Below are positions 1 to 8,068 of a stretch of 29,773 bases of DNA, piece by piece. The stretch's first letter is position 1. Each line of letters starts with the position of its first letter. The DNA lies in contig CAADWP010000224.1 of assembly GCA_900752785.1 (NCBI GenBank), positions 1-29,773 of the forward strand, given 5' to 3'. The notes beneath the pieces were generated by a model, which did no database searches, was not told the origin of the DNA, and saw only the letters and a list, made by a program, of their open reading frames with translations. A program made the position numbers and the translations under genes. Origin of the DNA: an uncultured Ruminococcus sp. GTDB lineage: Bacteria; Bacillota; Clostridia; Oscillospirales; Ruminococcaceae.

Positions 1-55
1 CAGCCTGCCTGCAAATTTTTTATGCAATCTGACAAAAAATCTGACTGCGCATCTG

Positions 56-74
56 CCGCACAATCTTTGTGCGG
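56..74. repeat. Short perfect inverted repeat near the window edge
   Basis: CCGCACAA (56-63) and TTGTGCGG (67-74) form an 8-bp stem with a 3-base loop, just downstream of the minus-strand Dabb gene. No run of U follows it on the minus strand, so it is a weak candidate for an intrinsic terminator or RNA 3' end. I see no gene in bases 1-107. Confidence 0.4.
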
Positions 75-107
75 TGTTGCCTTAAGGAATAATTAATTTA
101 CTTATTC

Positions 108-410
108 TCAATACTCATAATCAATACAGGCTCTGTCTGTTTTGATTGCGGCGATAAATTCGCCAAATTCTTTATGCACGGGATGTATCTGATAAGCATT
201 GAGGTCGTCAATGCTGTCAAAATCACATAAAAGTGCGATAGTAAAATTGTTTTTAGGGGCGTCGGCAGAGTTAATAACTGCTTTTCCGTTTTTTAGCGAC
301 GGAACATTTTCGATAACTTTATTAAAGCGTGCTTTTGCTTCTACAGCGTTTTCAAGCTCAGATTTGCCGTCAATAGCTTTGAGTTTGAACATTACAATAT
401 GTTTTATCAT
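108..410 (-). CDS. Dabb (stress-responsive alpha/beta-barrel) family protein
   Basis: A 100-residue protein that looks like a Dabb-domain (PF07876 type) ferredoxin-like dimeric barrel. It opens with MIKHIVMFKLK, the first beta strand typical of the family. A central strand reads FTIALLCDFDS, followed by a helix with the common DLNAYQIHPVHKEF pattern and a C-terminal stretch of charged residues. Length fits a single Dabb domain. The start is set by a strong AGGAGG seven bases upstream of the ATG (minus strand). The family includes small cytoplasmic proteins, some enzymatic, many of unknown role, so the substrate cannot be named. It stands alone, divergent from the FemAB-like gene, with about 157 bases between the two starts. 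Confidence 0.8.
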   Translation of the reverse strand: MIKHIVMFKLKAIDGKSELENAVEAKARFNKVIENVPSLKNGKAVINSADAPKNNFTIALLCDFDSIDDLNAYQIHPVHKEFGEFIAAIKTDRACIDYEY

Positions 411-567
411 TTGTTATACCTCCTTTAAATTTGCTTCTTATATTCATTTCTTTTGCATTTTGCTGAGGACTTCTTTTCCGCTTTAATGATAAAATTATAT
501 CAGCGCCAAATATACGAGATTCGGCAGGCGTATGTTATGCGGCGTTATAGAGAAAGGAGCATCAACG

Positions 568-1629
568 ATGTGGAACATTGTAGATATGAACAATGAAAAC
601 GAGTGTAAAATATACGAGGATTTTGTGAGTACTCACGAAAACGGAACATTCACTCAGTCTGTCTATTGGTCAGACGTGAAGACAAATTGGGGGCACGAGG
701 CGGTGATTGTTCGTGACAGTGAGGGCAAAGTTTGCGGAGCTGCTTTTGTTTTAATAAAAACGATACCGATTATTAAAAGGTCGTTTCTTTACTGTCCTCA
801 CGGTCCTGTTTACGATTTCGGAGACACGGAGACCTTCGGAGAGCTTATGGACGCGTTTAATTTTCTTGCTAAGAAATACCGCGCATATCAGTTAAAGATT
901 GATCCGTGTATAACTGAGCAGCAACAGGAGTATATCGAGCAGCTTATAAATATGGGTTTTCGTTTCAGAGCAGACGCTCCTGAGCTTTCTACTATTCAGG
1001 CACGCAATAATTATATGCTGTTTTTCCGCGGAAGAAGTCTTGATGAGATTTTTAATTCGTTTCACAGCAAATGGCGGTACAATATACGTCTTGCACAGCG
1101 GCGCGGAGTTGAGTGCAAAGTCTGCGGAAAGGAAGCATTGGATGATTTTTATCCTCTTATGGAGGAAACGGGTAAGAGAGACGGCTTTCTTATCAGAGGA
1201 AAGAGTTATTTTTCTGCGATGCTGGATGGTCTGGGCGAGCATTGCCGCTTGTATATGTGTTATTGCGGCGGCGAACCGATTTCGGGAGCCGTATGTGTGA
1301 ATTATGCAGGAAAGTCAAGCTACGTTTACGGCGCTTCGACGATAAAAATGAGAAATGCAATGCCAAATTATCTTATGCAGTGGACTATGATAAGCGACGC
1401 GCACAAAAGCGGCTGTACAGTTCACGATTTTATGGGGATCCCGTTTTACACGGATGAAACTCACCGAAATTACGGAGTATATCGTTTCAAAAAGGGCTTT
1501 AACGGCGAGGTCGTGACATATGCCGGAGAGTTTACCTACAGATATAACCGTTTCATTTCTGCGTTATCTGATGCTGTAATGTTTATCCACAGAGAGTTTA
1601 TAAAGCTGCGTGCCCGCATATTCTGTTGA
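568..1629 (+). CDS. FemAB/FemX-type peptidoglycan bridge aminoacyltransferase
   Basis: Likely a Fem-family aminoacyl transferase that adds an amino acid from aminoacyl-tRNA to the peptidoglycan precursor at the membrane. The protein has 353 residues from the chosen start. That ATG at 568 has AAAGGAG (553-559) eight bases upstream, whereas an in-frame ATG at 532 has no such site. Family signs are the N-terminal FTQSVYWSDVK segment, the central SKWRYNIRLAQRRGVE patch, and the C-terminal DFMGIP and YRFKKGFNGE motifs, which match the second GNAT-like half of FemX/MurM proteins. It is a single-gene unit closed by the hairpin at 1644-1676. The exact residue added, and whether it makes a cross-bridge or modifies another acceptor, cannot be read from sequence. 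Confidence 0.85.
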   Translation: MWNIVDMNNENECKIYEDFVSTHENGTFTQSVYWSDVKTNWGHEAVIVRDSEGKVCGAAFVLIKTIPIIKRSFLYCPHGPVYDFGDTETFGELMDAFNFLAKKYRAYQLKIDPCITEQQQEYIEQLINMGFRFRADAPELSTIQARNNYMLFFRGRSLDEIFNSFHSKWRYNIRLAQRRGVECKVCGKEALDDFYPLMEETGKRDGFLIRGKSYFSAMLDGLGEHCRLYMCYCGGEPISGAVCVNYAGKSSYVYGASTIKMRNAMPNYLMQWTMISDAHKSGCTVHDFMGIPFYTDETHRNYGVYRFKKGFNGEVVTYAGEFTYRYNRFISALSDAVMFIHREFIKLRARIFC

Positions 1630-1643
1630 TTTTTTCTTCTTTT

Positions 1644-1681
1644 AACAGACCTGTTCAATTACCGAACAGGTCTGTTATTTT
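1644..1681 (+). terminator. Rho-independent terminator after the FemAB-like gene
   Basis: A 13-bp perfect stem (1644-1656 with 1664-1676), 7-base loop, then ATTTTT. On the opposite strand the flank is purine-rich, so it works only for plus-strand transcription. It overlaps the stop codon of the convergent YjbR-like gene by two bases. Confidence 0.9.
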
Positions 1682-2037
1682 TGTATAATATCGTAGCTTT
1701 CATCAATGACGGCATACAATTCGGTTGGGGTGATCCTTTCATTTAGGGGAATTGAGATCCACAGCCTCTTATTCATATGATAAGCAGGGATCGCCTTTCC
1801 CTCTCCTATGAGGATCTCTCTGACAAGGGAGCTGCATTTGACGTTCAGAACATCTATGCAGCCCTCGCCGTCAAGACCTATCTTATTTTTTGGTACGCTC
1901 ATTACAAGAGCGTACCATTTTTTATTTCTGCGGTTGCGCAAAACGGCTGCGTCGGGAGTACTTGCCCAAAGAAATTCAGGCTCTGTGCCGTAATTTTCTT
2001 TAACGTATCCGAAAACCGCTTCTCTGTTGACATTCAT
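1675..2037 (-). CDS. MmcQ/YjbR family protein
   Basis: A 120-residue protein with the YjbR (MmcQ-like) fold signature: an N-terminal YVKENYGTEPEFLW segment, a middle RRNKKWYALVMSVPKNKIG strand pair, and a C-terminal PAYHMNKRLWISIPL segment followed by an ESYDII helix. Members are small cytoplasmic proteins, sometimes annotated as DNA-binding, with no settled biochemical role. Its ATG overlaps the valS stop in a TAATG arrangement (one shared base), so it is probably translated by reinitiation after valS and shares its T-box control. Homologues turn up in varied contexts, so linkage to valS is not evidence of a tRNA role. Confidence 0.8.
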   Translation of the reverse strand: MNVNREAVFGYVKENYGTEPEFLWASTPDAAVLRNRRNKKWYALVMSVPKNKIGLDGEGCIDVLNVKCSSLVREILIGEGKAIPAYHMNKRLWISIPLNERITPTELYAVIDESYDIIQK

Positions 2038-4658
2038 TACTTTTTAAACGCTTCGACCGACTGCATGATCTTTGCCATTTTCTCCTGCGCGGCAGCAAGC
2101 TTCGCTTTTTCGGCTTCAATGAGCTTTTCGGGAGCTTTTGCAATAAATCCTTGATTGTTGAGCTTTCCGCTGAGGAAATCAATATCCTTCTGAACCTTTG
2201 CACGTTCCTTTTCGAGACGGGCAAGCTCCTTTTCCTTGTCAACAAGCTCGTCCATGGGAATGAAAATTCTTGCGGAATCTGTAACGGCGTTTGCTGAATC
2301 GGGAACATTAAAGCTTTCTCCGACCTCGATCGAGGATGCAGAAGCGAGCTTCTCAAAGAAAACGGTGCCTGATCTGAACAGCTCCGTGTCTGTGGTTTCA
2401 ATAAACAGCTTAGCCTTTACAGACGGCGGAACATTCATTTCCGAGCGCGTATTTCTTATAGCCTTGATCGCGGAAATGATTTTCTCAAAGGCTTTTTCTT
2501 CGGCTGAATAGTCGACAGAGCTGTCAAATACAGGGTATGTCTCAAGGATTATCATGCTGTTCTCGTTTGTAAGGACCTGCCAGATCTCCTCGGTTATGAA
2601 CGGCATAAACGGGTGAAGAAGCTTGAGCATTCCCTGCATTGCCCAGACAAGCACAGCTTGAGCTTTTGCCATAGTTTCGCCGCCTGCCTGAATTCTCGGC
2701 TTAGTCAGCTCGATGTACCAGTCGCAGTAAACGTCCCAGATGAAGTCGTAAATTTTCTGCGAAGCTACGCCCAGTTCGTATTTATCGAGATTTTCGTTTA
2801 CTTCCTTGGCAAGTCGGTTGAACTTGTTCACAAGCCATTTATCCTCGGCTTCAAGCTCGTCGGGAAGTCCCTTGAACTCAAAATCGTCCGGAAGATTCAT
2901 CATTATAAATCTTGAAGCGTTCCAGAGCTTGTTTGCAAAATTTCGCGCTGATTTTACCTTGTCGTCGATATAGCGCATATCGTTTCCCGGGGAATTTCCG
3001 GTAGCGAGCATAAAGCGGAGCGCATCTGCGCCGTATTCGTTAATGACCTCGAGGGGGTCGATGCCGTTTCCGAGCGATTTTGACATTTTGCGTCCCTGAG
3101 AATCACGGACAAGACCGTGTATGAGAACTGTGTCAAAGGGAACCTTGCCCATATTTTCAAGACCGCTGAACATCATTCTGATTACCCAGAAGAAGATGAT
3201 ATCATAGCCGGTAACGAGAGTATTTGTGGGGTAGAAGTAGTCGAGATCGGCAGTTTTCTCGGGGAATCCAAGCGTTGAGAACGGCCAGAGCGCTGAGCTG
3301 AACCATGTATCGAGTGTGTCGGGGTCTTGTCTCATAGGCTTTCCGCATTTCGGGCAGACTGCGCCGTCGTCCTTGGTTACGATCATTTCGCCGCACTCGT
3401 CGCAGTAGAATGCAGGAATCTGATGTCCCCACCAGATCTGACGCGATATGCACCAGTCGCGGATATTTTCGAGCCAATGGAAGTAAATTTTGTCAAAGCG
3501 TTCGGGAACGAATTTTGTTGAACCGTCCTTTACAGCCTTGATAGCAGGTTCTGCAAGAGGCTTCATTTTAACGAACCATTGTGTTGATACCTTTGGTTCG
3601 ACAGTTGTTCCGCAGCGGTAGCAAGTGCCTACATTGTGGCTGTATTCCTCAATTTTCACAAGCGCGCCCTCGGCTTCAAGGTCTTCAACAATAGCCTTGC
3701 GAGCCTCGTATCTGTCCATTCCGGCGTATTTCGTATAGTCGTCAACAATAGTAGCGTCGTCGTTCATAACGTTGATAATGGGCAGGTTATGGCGGAGGCC
3801 TACTTCAAAGTCGTTAGGGTCATGAGCAGGCGTAATTTTTACAACGCCCGTACCGAAGTCCATTTCAACGTAATCGTCGGCAACAATGGGGATCTCGCGG
3901 TGAACGATAGGAAGGATCACAGTCTTGCCTACAAGGGCTTTATAACGTTCGTCGGCAGGATTTACGGCAACGGCAGTATCGCCGAGAAGCGTCTCGGGAC
4001 GCGTTGTGGCAAGCTCAAGATATCCGTCCGAGTCCTTGATCTTGTAGCGGAGATGCCAGAAATGACCTGCCTGATCTTCGTAGGTAACTTCGGCGTCGGA
4101 AAGGGAAGTCTTACATTTCGGGCACCAGTTGATGATACGCTCGCCGCGGTAGATAAGCCCTTTTTCGTAGTATTTTACAAAAACTTCTTTAACGGCTTTC
4201 GAGCAGCCCTCGTCCATTGTGAAGCGCTCTCTTGACCAGTCGCAGGATGAACCGAGCTTTTTAAGCTGTTCAACGATACGTCCGCCGTACTGCTTTTTCC
4301 ATTCCCAAGCGCGCTTCATGAATCCCTCGCGTCCGAGATCTTCTTTTGTAACGCCCTCCTTGCGCATAGCCTCAACAATTTTTGCCTCCGTAGCGATAGC
4401 TGCATGATCGGTGCCGGGAAGCCAGAGGGCGGAATATCCGCACATTCTTTTCCAGCGGATAAGAATATCCTGAAGCGTCTCATCGAGAGCGTGACCCATA
4501 TGAAGCTGCCCTGTAATATTAGGAGGCGGGATTACGATCGTGTAAGGCGTTTTTTTCGAGTCAACCTCTGCGCGGAAGCAGCCTTTATCGTTCCAAGCAG
4601 CGTATATTCTGTCCTCAAAGTCTTTGGGATCATAAGCTTTTGCAAGTTCCTTTGCCAT
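2037..4658 (-). CDS. valS: Valine--tRNA ligase
   Basis: Class I aminoacyl-tRNA synthetase that charges tRNA-Val in the cytoplasm. At 873 residues it is full length. The HIGH-type motif is HMGH at residues 53-56, after PPPNITG. KMSKS is at 524-528. The CP1 editing domain carries the ATTRPETLLGD segment (217-227), which hydrolyses mischarged Thr-tRNA. Four CxxC-type pairs (near 179, 346, 419 and 435) suggest bound zinc. The anticodon-binding helical domain follows, then a C-terminal Val-RS coiled coil from about 805 rich in Lys, Glu and Ala. An ATG with a good upstream site sits just after the leader terminator. Expression should rise when uncharged tRNA-Val accumulates, through the T-box upstream. 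The next gene overlaps its stop codon. Confidence 0.98.
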   Translation of the reverse strand: MAKELAKAYDPKDFEDRIYAAWNDKGCFRAEVDSKKTPYTIVIPPPNITGQLHMGHALDETLQDILIRWKRMCGYSALWLPGTDHAAIATEAKIVEAMRKEGVTKEDLGREGFMKRAWEWKKQYGGRIVEQLKKLGSSCDWSRERFTMDEGCSKAVKEVFVKYYEKGLIYRGERIINWCPKCKTSLSDAEVTYEDQAGHFWHLRYKIKDSDGYLELATTRPETLLGDTAVAVNPADERYKALVGKTVILPIVHREIPIVADDYVEMDFGTGVVKITPAHDPNDFEVGLRHNLPIINVMNDDATIVDDYTKYAGMDRYEARKAIVEDLEAEGALVKIEEYSHNVGTCYRCGTTVEPKVSTQWFVKMKPLAEPAIKAVKDGSTKFVPERFDKIYFHWLENIRDWCISRQIWWGHQIPAFYCDECGEMIVTKDDGAVCPKCGKPMRQDPDTLDTWFSSALWPFSTLGFPEKTADLDYFYPTNTLVTGYDIIFFWVIRMMFSGLENMGKVPFDTVLIHGLVRDSQGRKMSKSLGNGIDPLEVINEYGADALRFMLATGNSPGNDMRYIDDKVKSARNFANKLWNASRFIMMNLPDDFEFKGLPDELEAEDKWLVNKFNRLAKEVNENLDKYELGVASQKIYDFIWDVYCDWYIELTKPRIQAGGETMAKAQAVLVWAMQGMLKLLHPFMPFITEEIWQVLTNENSMIILETYPVFDSSVDYSAEEKAFEKIISAIKAIRNTRSEMNVPPSVKAKLFIETTDTELFRSGTVFFEKLASASSIEVGESFNVPDSANAVTDSARIFIPMDELVDKEKELARLEKERAKVQKDIDFLSGKLNNQGFIAKAPEKLIEAEKAKLAAAQEKMAKIMQSVEAFKK

Positions 4659-4679
4659 ATAAATACTCCTTTATTATAA

Positions 4680-4715
4680 AATAAAATCGCCCCGAACCGT
4701 TTAAGGTTCAGGGCG
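4680..4715 (-). terminator. T-box attenuator terminator before valS
   Basis: An 11-bp stem with one G-U pair (4688-4698 with 4705-4715) and a 6-base loop, followed on the minus strand by ATTTTATTTTA. It lies immediately after the T-box bulge and about 20 bases before the valS ATG. Confidence 0.9.
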
Positions 4716-4928
4716 AACGATTGTCCGTGTTACCACCTGAATTCAGAGCATATATGCTCCGCACTCTGTCGGGTCTTGCAACCCGTTTCTCTGTAACGTG
4801 AGAAACACGTCGACGACTACTGTTGTTTCACCGCCGAAGCTCGGAGACTACTTCCGCATATCCCTCACGCCGCCTTACACCTGCCGGCGGCTCTCTGCGC
4901 ATTGGAAATATGCGTACTGCTTCTCTTC
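4680..4928 (-). promoter_or_regulatory. T-box riboswitch leader of valS (valine specific)
   Basis: The leader lies between serA and valS. Read on the minus strand, it begins with the GAAGAGAAGCAGTAC opening of Stem I near 4928. It has an AGAGAG (GA) motif, a GC-rich distal arm with a GGTG loop, and a specifier segment at 4854-4846 reading GAA GUA GUC. Both GUA and GUC are valine codons, so the target is valine whichever triplet is used. Two further hairpins follow. The antiterminator bulge AGGTGGTAACACGG is at 4738-4725; its UGGU can pair with the ACCA end of uncharged tRNA-Val. The competing terminator is at 4715-4680. Family knowledge says uncharged tRNA stabilises the antiterminator. I found no clear promoter, so it may start inside the end of serA. 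Confidence 0.93.
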
Positions 4929-4944
4929 ACAGCCTTTAGATTTT

Positions 4945-6108
4945 TTACTTGTAAAGAACTCTGACTCTGATAACTCCGTCAACAGCATTGATCTTGCCCT
5001 CGACGGAAGCGGAGATATCACCTGTAACGTCAAGCATTGTGTAAGCGAAATCCTTTTTGCTGGCGTTTACCATGTTTTCGATGTTAATGCCCTCATTGCC
5101 CACAGCCGTTGTGATCGAAGCGATCGTTGTAGGAACATTTTTGTGGATAATACAGATCTTTGTACCTACAGCGTTCATTGAAGCGTTGGGGAGATTTACG
5201 CTGTTTTTAATATTTCCGTTTTCGATGTAGTCGATAAGCTCTTCTGCCGCCATAACAGCACAGTTGTCTTCGCTCTCGGGAGTTGAAGCTCCGAGGTGAG
5301 GAAGAACGATAATGTTTTCAACGCCGAGCACAACATCGTCGGCAAAGTCCGTAACATACTTGGAAACCTTTCCGTCAGCAATCGCCTTAACGACAGCTTC
5401 GCTGTTGATAAGTTCTCCTCTTGCGAGGTTGATAAGACGAACGCCGTCTTTCATCATAGCGATCTGCTCAGCGTCAATGGTGTTCTTTGTCTGAGGAGTA
5501 TAGGGCATATGGATAGTGATATAATCGCTTTCTCTGTAGATATCGTTGATGTCGGAAACTACCTTTACGGCAGGCTCGAGGTGAAGCGCAGCGTTTACCG
5601 AAAGATAAGGGTCAAAGCCAATGACCTTCATGCCGAGAGCGATGGCAGTATTAGCGATCTGACCGCCGATAGCGCCGAGACCGATGATGCCGAGCGTTTT
5701 TCCGAGAAGCTCGGGACCTGCAAATTTAGATTTTCCACCTTCTACGGTCTTAGGAGCATCGGGAGTTCCCTTGAGCGAAGCAGCCCACGCAGCAGCCTCT
5801 GTGATCTTTCTCGAAGAAAGGAGGAGAGCGCAGATAGCAAGCTCTTTAACAGCGTTAGCGTTGGCTCCGGGAGTATTGAATACACAAATACCCTCCTGAG
5901 CGCAGCGGTCAACGGGTATGTTGTTTACTCCTGCACCTGCACGAGCGATTGCGATAAGGTTATCGCCGAAAGTCATGTCGTGCATTTTTGCGCTTCTTAC
6001 CATGATAGCGTCGGGATTAGCACACTCATCCGCAACGGAGTAAGCGTTTTTGTCAAAGATATCCGTACCGATAGAGGATATCTTATTAAGAGTCTGAATT
6101 TTATACAT
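4945..6108 (-). CDS. serA: D-3-phosphoglycerate dehydrogenase with ACT domain
   Basis: First step of serine synthesis: NAD-dependent oxidation of 3-phosphoglycerate to 3-phosphohydroxypyruvate. From the ATG at 6108, preceded by GAGGTAATTGAT, the protein has 387 residues; a longer in-frame start at 6150 lacks a comparable site. The Rossmann signature GLGAIGG is at 143-149, an Arg in LARGE at 230, and the catalytic His271 in PHLGAST. A C-terminal ACT domain (about 317-387) suggests allosteric control, by serine in many relatives, but effector binding is not visible here. This is the short SerA form with one ACT domain and no extra intervening domain. It is the last gene of the serC operon, 46 bases after the micro-ORF. 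Its 3' end abuts the valS leader. Confidence 0.95.
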   Translation of the reverse strand: MYKIQTLNKISSIGTDIFDKNAYSVADECANPDAIMVRSAKMHDMTFGDNLIAIARAGAGVNNIPVDRCAQEGICVFNTPGANANAVKELAICALLLSSRKITEAAAWAASLKGTPDAPKTVEGGKSKFAGPELLGKTLGIIGLGAIGGQIANTAIALGMKVIGFDPYLSVNAALHLEPAVKVVSDINDIYRESDYITIHMPYTPQTKNTIDAEQIAMMKDGVRLINLARGELINSEAVVKAIADGKVSKYVTDFADDVVLGVENIIVLPHLGASTPESEDNCAVMAAEELIDYIENGNIKNSVNLPNASMNAVGTKICIIHKNVPTTIASITTAVGNEGINIENMVNASKKDFAYTMLDVTGDISASVEGKINAVDGVIRVRVLYK

Positions 6109-6154
6109 ATCAATTACCTCATTTCGTATCTGATGCATATATTGCCGCATGGCA

Positions 6155-6283
6155 TCAGCAAATAATACGTACTATAATAATACCGATCACAGTGAGAATA
6201 CCGCATACGGCAGCGATCTTTCCCCTGATACTGTTTCTTTTCTTTATGCGTTCCTTAGCTTCATCGCTTAATTGGAAATTCAA
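6155..6283 (-). CDS. 42-residue membrane micropeptide between serC and serA (TTG start)
   Basis: A short reading frame of 42 codons begins with TTG at 6283 and shares bases with the serC stop (CTTGA). A perfect AGGAGG stands seven bases upstream of the TTG, embedded in the last serC codons, which is why I accept this start. The peptide has a charged, helical N-half (LSDEAKERIKKRN) and one hydrophobic span, about residues 22-41 (IAAVCGILTVIGIIIVR), so it should be a single-pass membrane peptide with the basic part in the cytoplasm. It is co-transcribed with serC and serA. I do not recognise a family. It could be a real small protein, or only a coupling device that carries ribosomes to serA. 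Confidence 0.65.
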   Translation of the reverse strand: MNFQLSDEAKERIKKRNSIRGKIAAVCGILTVIGIIIVRIIC

Positions 6284-7362
6284 GAATTTTCCTCCTCAAA
6301 CTTCTTCATGAAAGCAACGAGCTTTTCAACACCCTCGATAGGCATAGCGTTGTAGATCGAAGCTCTCATACCGCCAACGCTTCTGTGACCCTTGAGATTT
6401 TCAAATCCGGCAGCCTTTGATTCCTTTATGAACTTAGCGTCAAGCTCGTCGTTGCCGGTGATAAAGGGAACGTTCATGAGCGAACGGTCTTTCTTTTCAA
6501 CAGTACCCTTGAACATCTTGCTGCTGTCGAGGAAATCGTAGAGAATAGCGGCTTTCTTTTCGTTGTGAGCTTTCATAGCCTCAAGACCGCCCATTTTCTT
6601 TATCCATTTGAATACCTTGCCGCAGATATAGATGCCGTAGCAGGGGGGAGTGTTGTAAAGCGAATCGTTATCAGCCTGAGTCTTCCACTTGAGCATTGTG
6701 GGAGTTCCTGCAAGAACGTCGTCGCGGATAAGATCCTCGCGGATAATGGCGATCACAACGCCGGCAGGTCCGACGTTTTTCTGAACGCCGCCGTAGATAA
6801 CTCCGTATTTTGAAACATCAACGGGTTCGGAAAGGAAGCATGAAGAAACGTCTGCAACGAGATCCTTACCCTTTGTGTTGGGGAGCTGCCAGAACTTTGT
6901 ACCGTAAATTGTGTTATTCTCACAGATATAAACATAATCAGCGTCATCTGGGATATCAAGGTCTGAGCAGTCAGGAATATACGAAAAGGTTTTGTCGGCT
7001 GAGGAAGCTACTGCAACAGCCTCTCCGTACATCTGAGCTTCCTGATAAGCTTTCTTAGCCCACTGACCGGTGATTATGTAAGCAGCCTTTTTATTTTTCA
7101 TAAGGTTCATGGGAACTGCCGCGAACTGCTGAGAAGCTCCGCCCTGAAGAAAGAGGACTTTATAATTATCGGGGATGTTCATAAGATCGCGGAGATCCTG
7201 TTCAGCTTCCTTGATAATATTATCGTAAACCTTTGAACGGTGGGACATTTCCATAACAGACATACCGCAGCCTTTGTAATCGAGCATCTCCTCTGCTGCT
7301 TCCTTGAGAACCTCCTCTGGAAGAACTGCCGGACCTGCGCTGAAATTATAGACTCTGCTCAT
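6280..7362 (-). CDS. serC: Phosphoserine aminotransferase
   Basis: PLP-dependent transamination of 3-phosphohydroxypyruvate with glutamate to give phosphoserine, the second step of serine synthesis. The start at 7362 gives 360 residues, the usual length. It follows GGAGG and opens with the family N-terminus MSRVYNFSAGPAVLPEEVL; the open frame extends 68 codons further but without support. The PLP-binding lysine is K195 in GGVQKNVGPAG. The phosphate-binding QGGAS segment is at 73-77, and the C-terminal GHRSVGGMRAS motif is present. It is first in the serC - micro-ORF - serA operon. No phosphoserine phosphatase gene lies in this window, so that last step must be encoded elsewhere. Confidence 0.96.
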   Translation of the reverse strand: MSRVYNFSAGPAVLPEEVLKEAAEEMLDYKGCGMSVMEMSHRSKVYDNIIKEAEQDLRDLMNIPDNYKVLFLQGGASQQFAAVPMNLMKNKKAAYIITGQWAKKAYQEAQMYGEAVAVASSADKTFSYIPDCSDLDIPDDADYVYICENNTIYGTKFWQLPNTKGKDLVADVSSCFLSEPVDVSKYGVIYGGVQKNVGPAGVVIAIIREDLIRDDVLAGTPTMLKWKTQADNDSLYNTPPCYGIYICGKVFKWIKKMGGLEAMKAHNEKKAAILYDFLDSSKMFKGTVEKKDRSLMNVPFITGNDELDAKFIKESKAAGFENLKGHRSVGGMRASIYNAMPIEGVEKLVAFMKKFEEENS

Positions 7363-7510
7363 AAAAAAACCTCCAATTATATTGTTATAGAACCTGTTCA
7401 GCAGCTTTGTGTATTGAATATGGCGCAATTTGGGGTAAAGCAATCGGAAAATGCGCACAAAAAGATATTGAACAGACTCTAAGAACGTAAATATTTGCCA
7501 TACGCTAACA
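7363..7510 (-). other. serC 5' untranslated leader, about 140 nt
   Basis: The predicted transcript start lies near 7504, giving an unusually long leader. It contains the inverted pair CTGTTCA (7475-7469) and TGAACAG (near 7400-7394) that could close a large loop. I recognise no known riboswitch in it and no leader peptide with a run of serine codons. The 12-base segment at 7464-7475 recurs at 15934-15945. Confidence 0.4.
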
Positions 7511-7539
7511 ATTATACTATTTTTGTAAGAATAAGTCAA
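7511..7539 (-). promoter_or_regulatory. Sigma-A type promoter of the serC operon
   Basis: TTGACT (7539-7534), a 17-base spacer and TATAAT (7516-7511) on the minus strand, close to the consensus, about 150 bases before the serC ATG. Confidence 0.85.
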
Positions 7540-7633
7540 GATAAACGGAGAAAAATTTTTTAGCATGGGAAATATTCGTTAAAACAGACGAAAAAGGCTG
7601 CTTTTTTAATGCAGAATGCATAATCGCAAATGA

Positions 7634-7671
7634 AGCAAAAATCGCTGCCTCAGGTGTCTGTGGCAGCGATT
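7634..7671 (-). terminator. Terminator after the DUF1292 gene
   Basis: A 10-bp perfect stem (7640-7649 with 7662-7671), 12-base loop, and a U run of five on the minus strand, starting a few bases after the DUF1292 stop codon. Confidence 0.88.
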
Positions 7672-7675
7672 TACA

Positions 7676-7984
7676 TTATTCGGCGTTAAATTCGTCCTCG
7701 TATCTTTTTTGAAATTCCGCAAAAACTTCCTCAAGAAGCTCTTCGTCTTCGATGGAAACAAAGTCCGCAAATTCGGGATCGTCGCCGTTAAAAAGCATTT
7801 CAAGAATAACGACCTCGTCGTCCTCGTCGTCAAAGGGAAGCAAAACTGAAAATACTCTGTCCTTGTATTCTAAAGTGTCAAGAACCTCAAAGGAGACTTC
7901 GTTGCCGTCGTCGTCTGTGAGTGTTATATAATTTGCGTTTTCCTCGTCTTCTAATTCTTCTCTATCCTTATCAAAATCGCTCAT
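7676..7984 (-). CDS. DUF1292 family acidic protein
   Basis: A 102-residue, very acidic cytoplasmic protein of the DUF1292 (YrzB-like) family. The core reads ITLTDDDGNEVSFEVLDTLEY, then VLLPFDDEDDEVVILEM, the two strands that define the family, with acidic stretches before and after. No catalytic residues are known for the family and its function is unsettled. In many Firmicutes it is encoded near a Holliday-junction resolvase and IreB-like genes, but not here: it stands alone with its own promoter (8014-8042) and terminator (7634-7671). The ATG is preceded by GGAGGTAATGTT. Confidence 0.88.
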   Translation of the reverse strand: MSDFDKDREELEDEENANYITLTDDDGNEVSFEVLDTLEYKDRVFSVLLPFDDEDDEVVILEMLFNGDDPEFADFVSIEDEELLEEVFAEFQKRYEDEFNAE

Positions 7985-8013
7985 AACATTACCTCCAAAA
8001 TTAAGATAATTTA

Positions 8014-8042
8014 ATTATATCATATTATGCAAGAAATATCAA
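8014..8042 (-). promoter_or_regulatory. Promoter of the DUF1292 gene
   Basis: TTGATA (8042-8037), a 17-base spacer and TATAAT (8019-8014) on the minus strand, about 30 bases before the start codon. Confidence 0.8.
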
Positions 8043-8068
8043 CAGGCGCGGAGATAATTTTCCCAAAT

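Noticed and set aside
3636..4235. Plus-strand frame (199 codons) opposite valS
   Set aside because: Shadow of the valS coding sequence; the motifs and codon pattern belong to the other strand.
5296..6165. Long plus-strand frame (289 codons) opposite serA
   Set aside because: Antisense shadow of serA with no ribosome site or recognisable domain.
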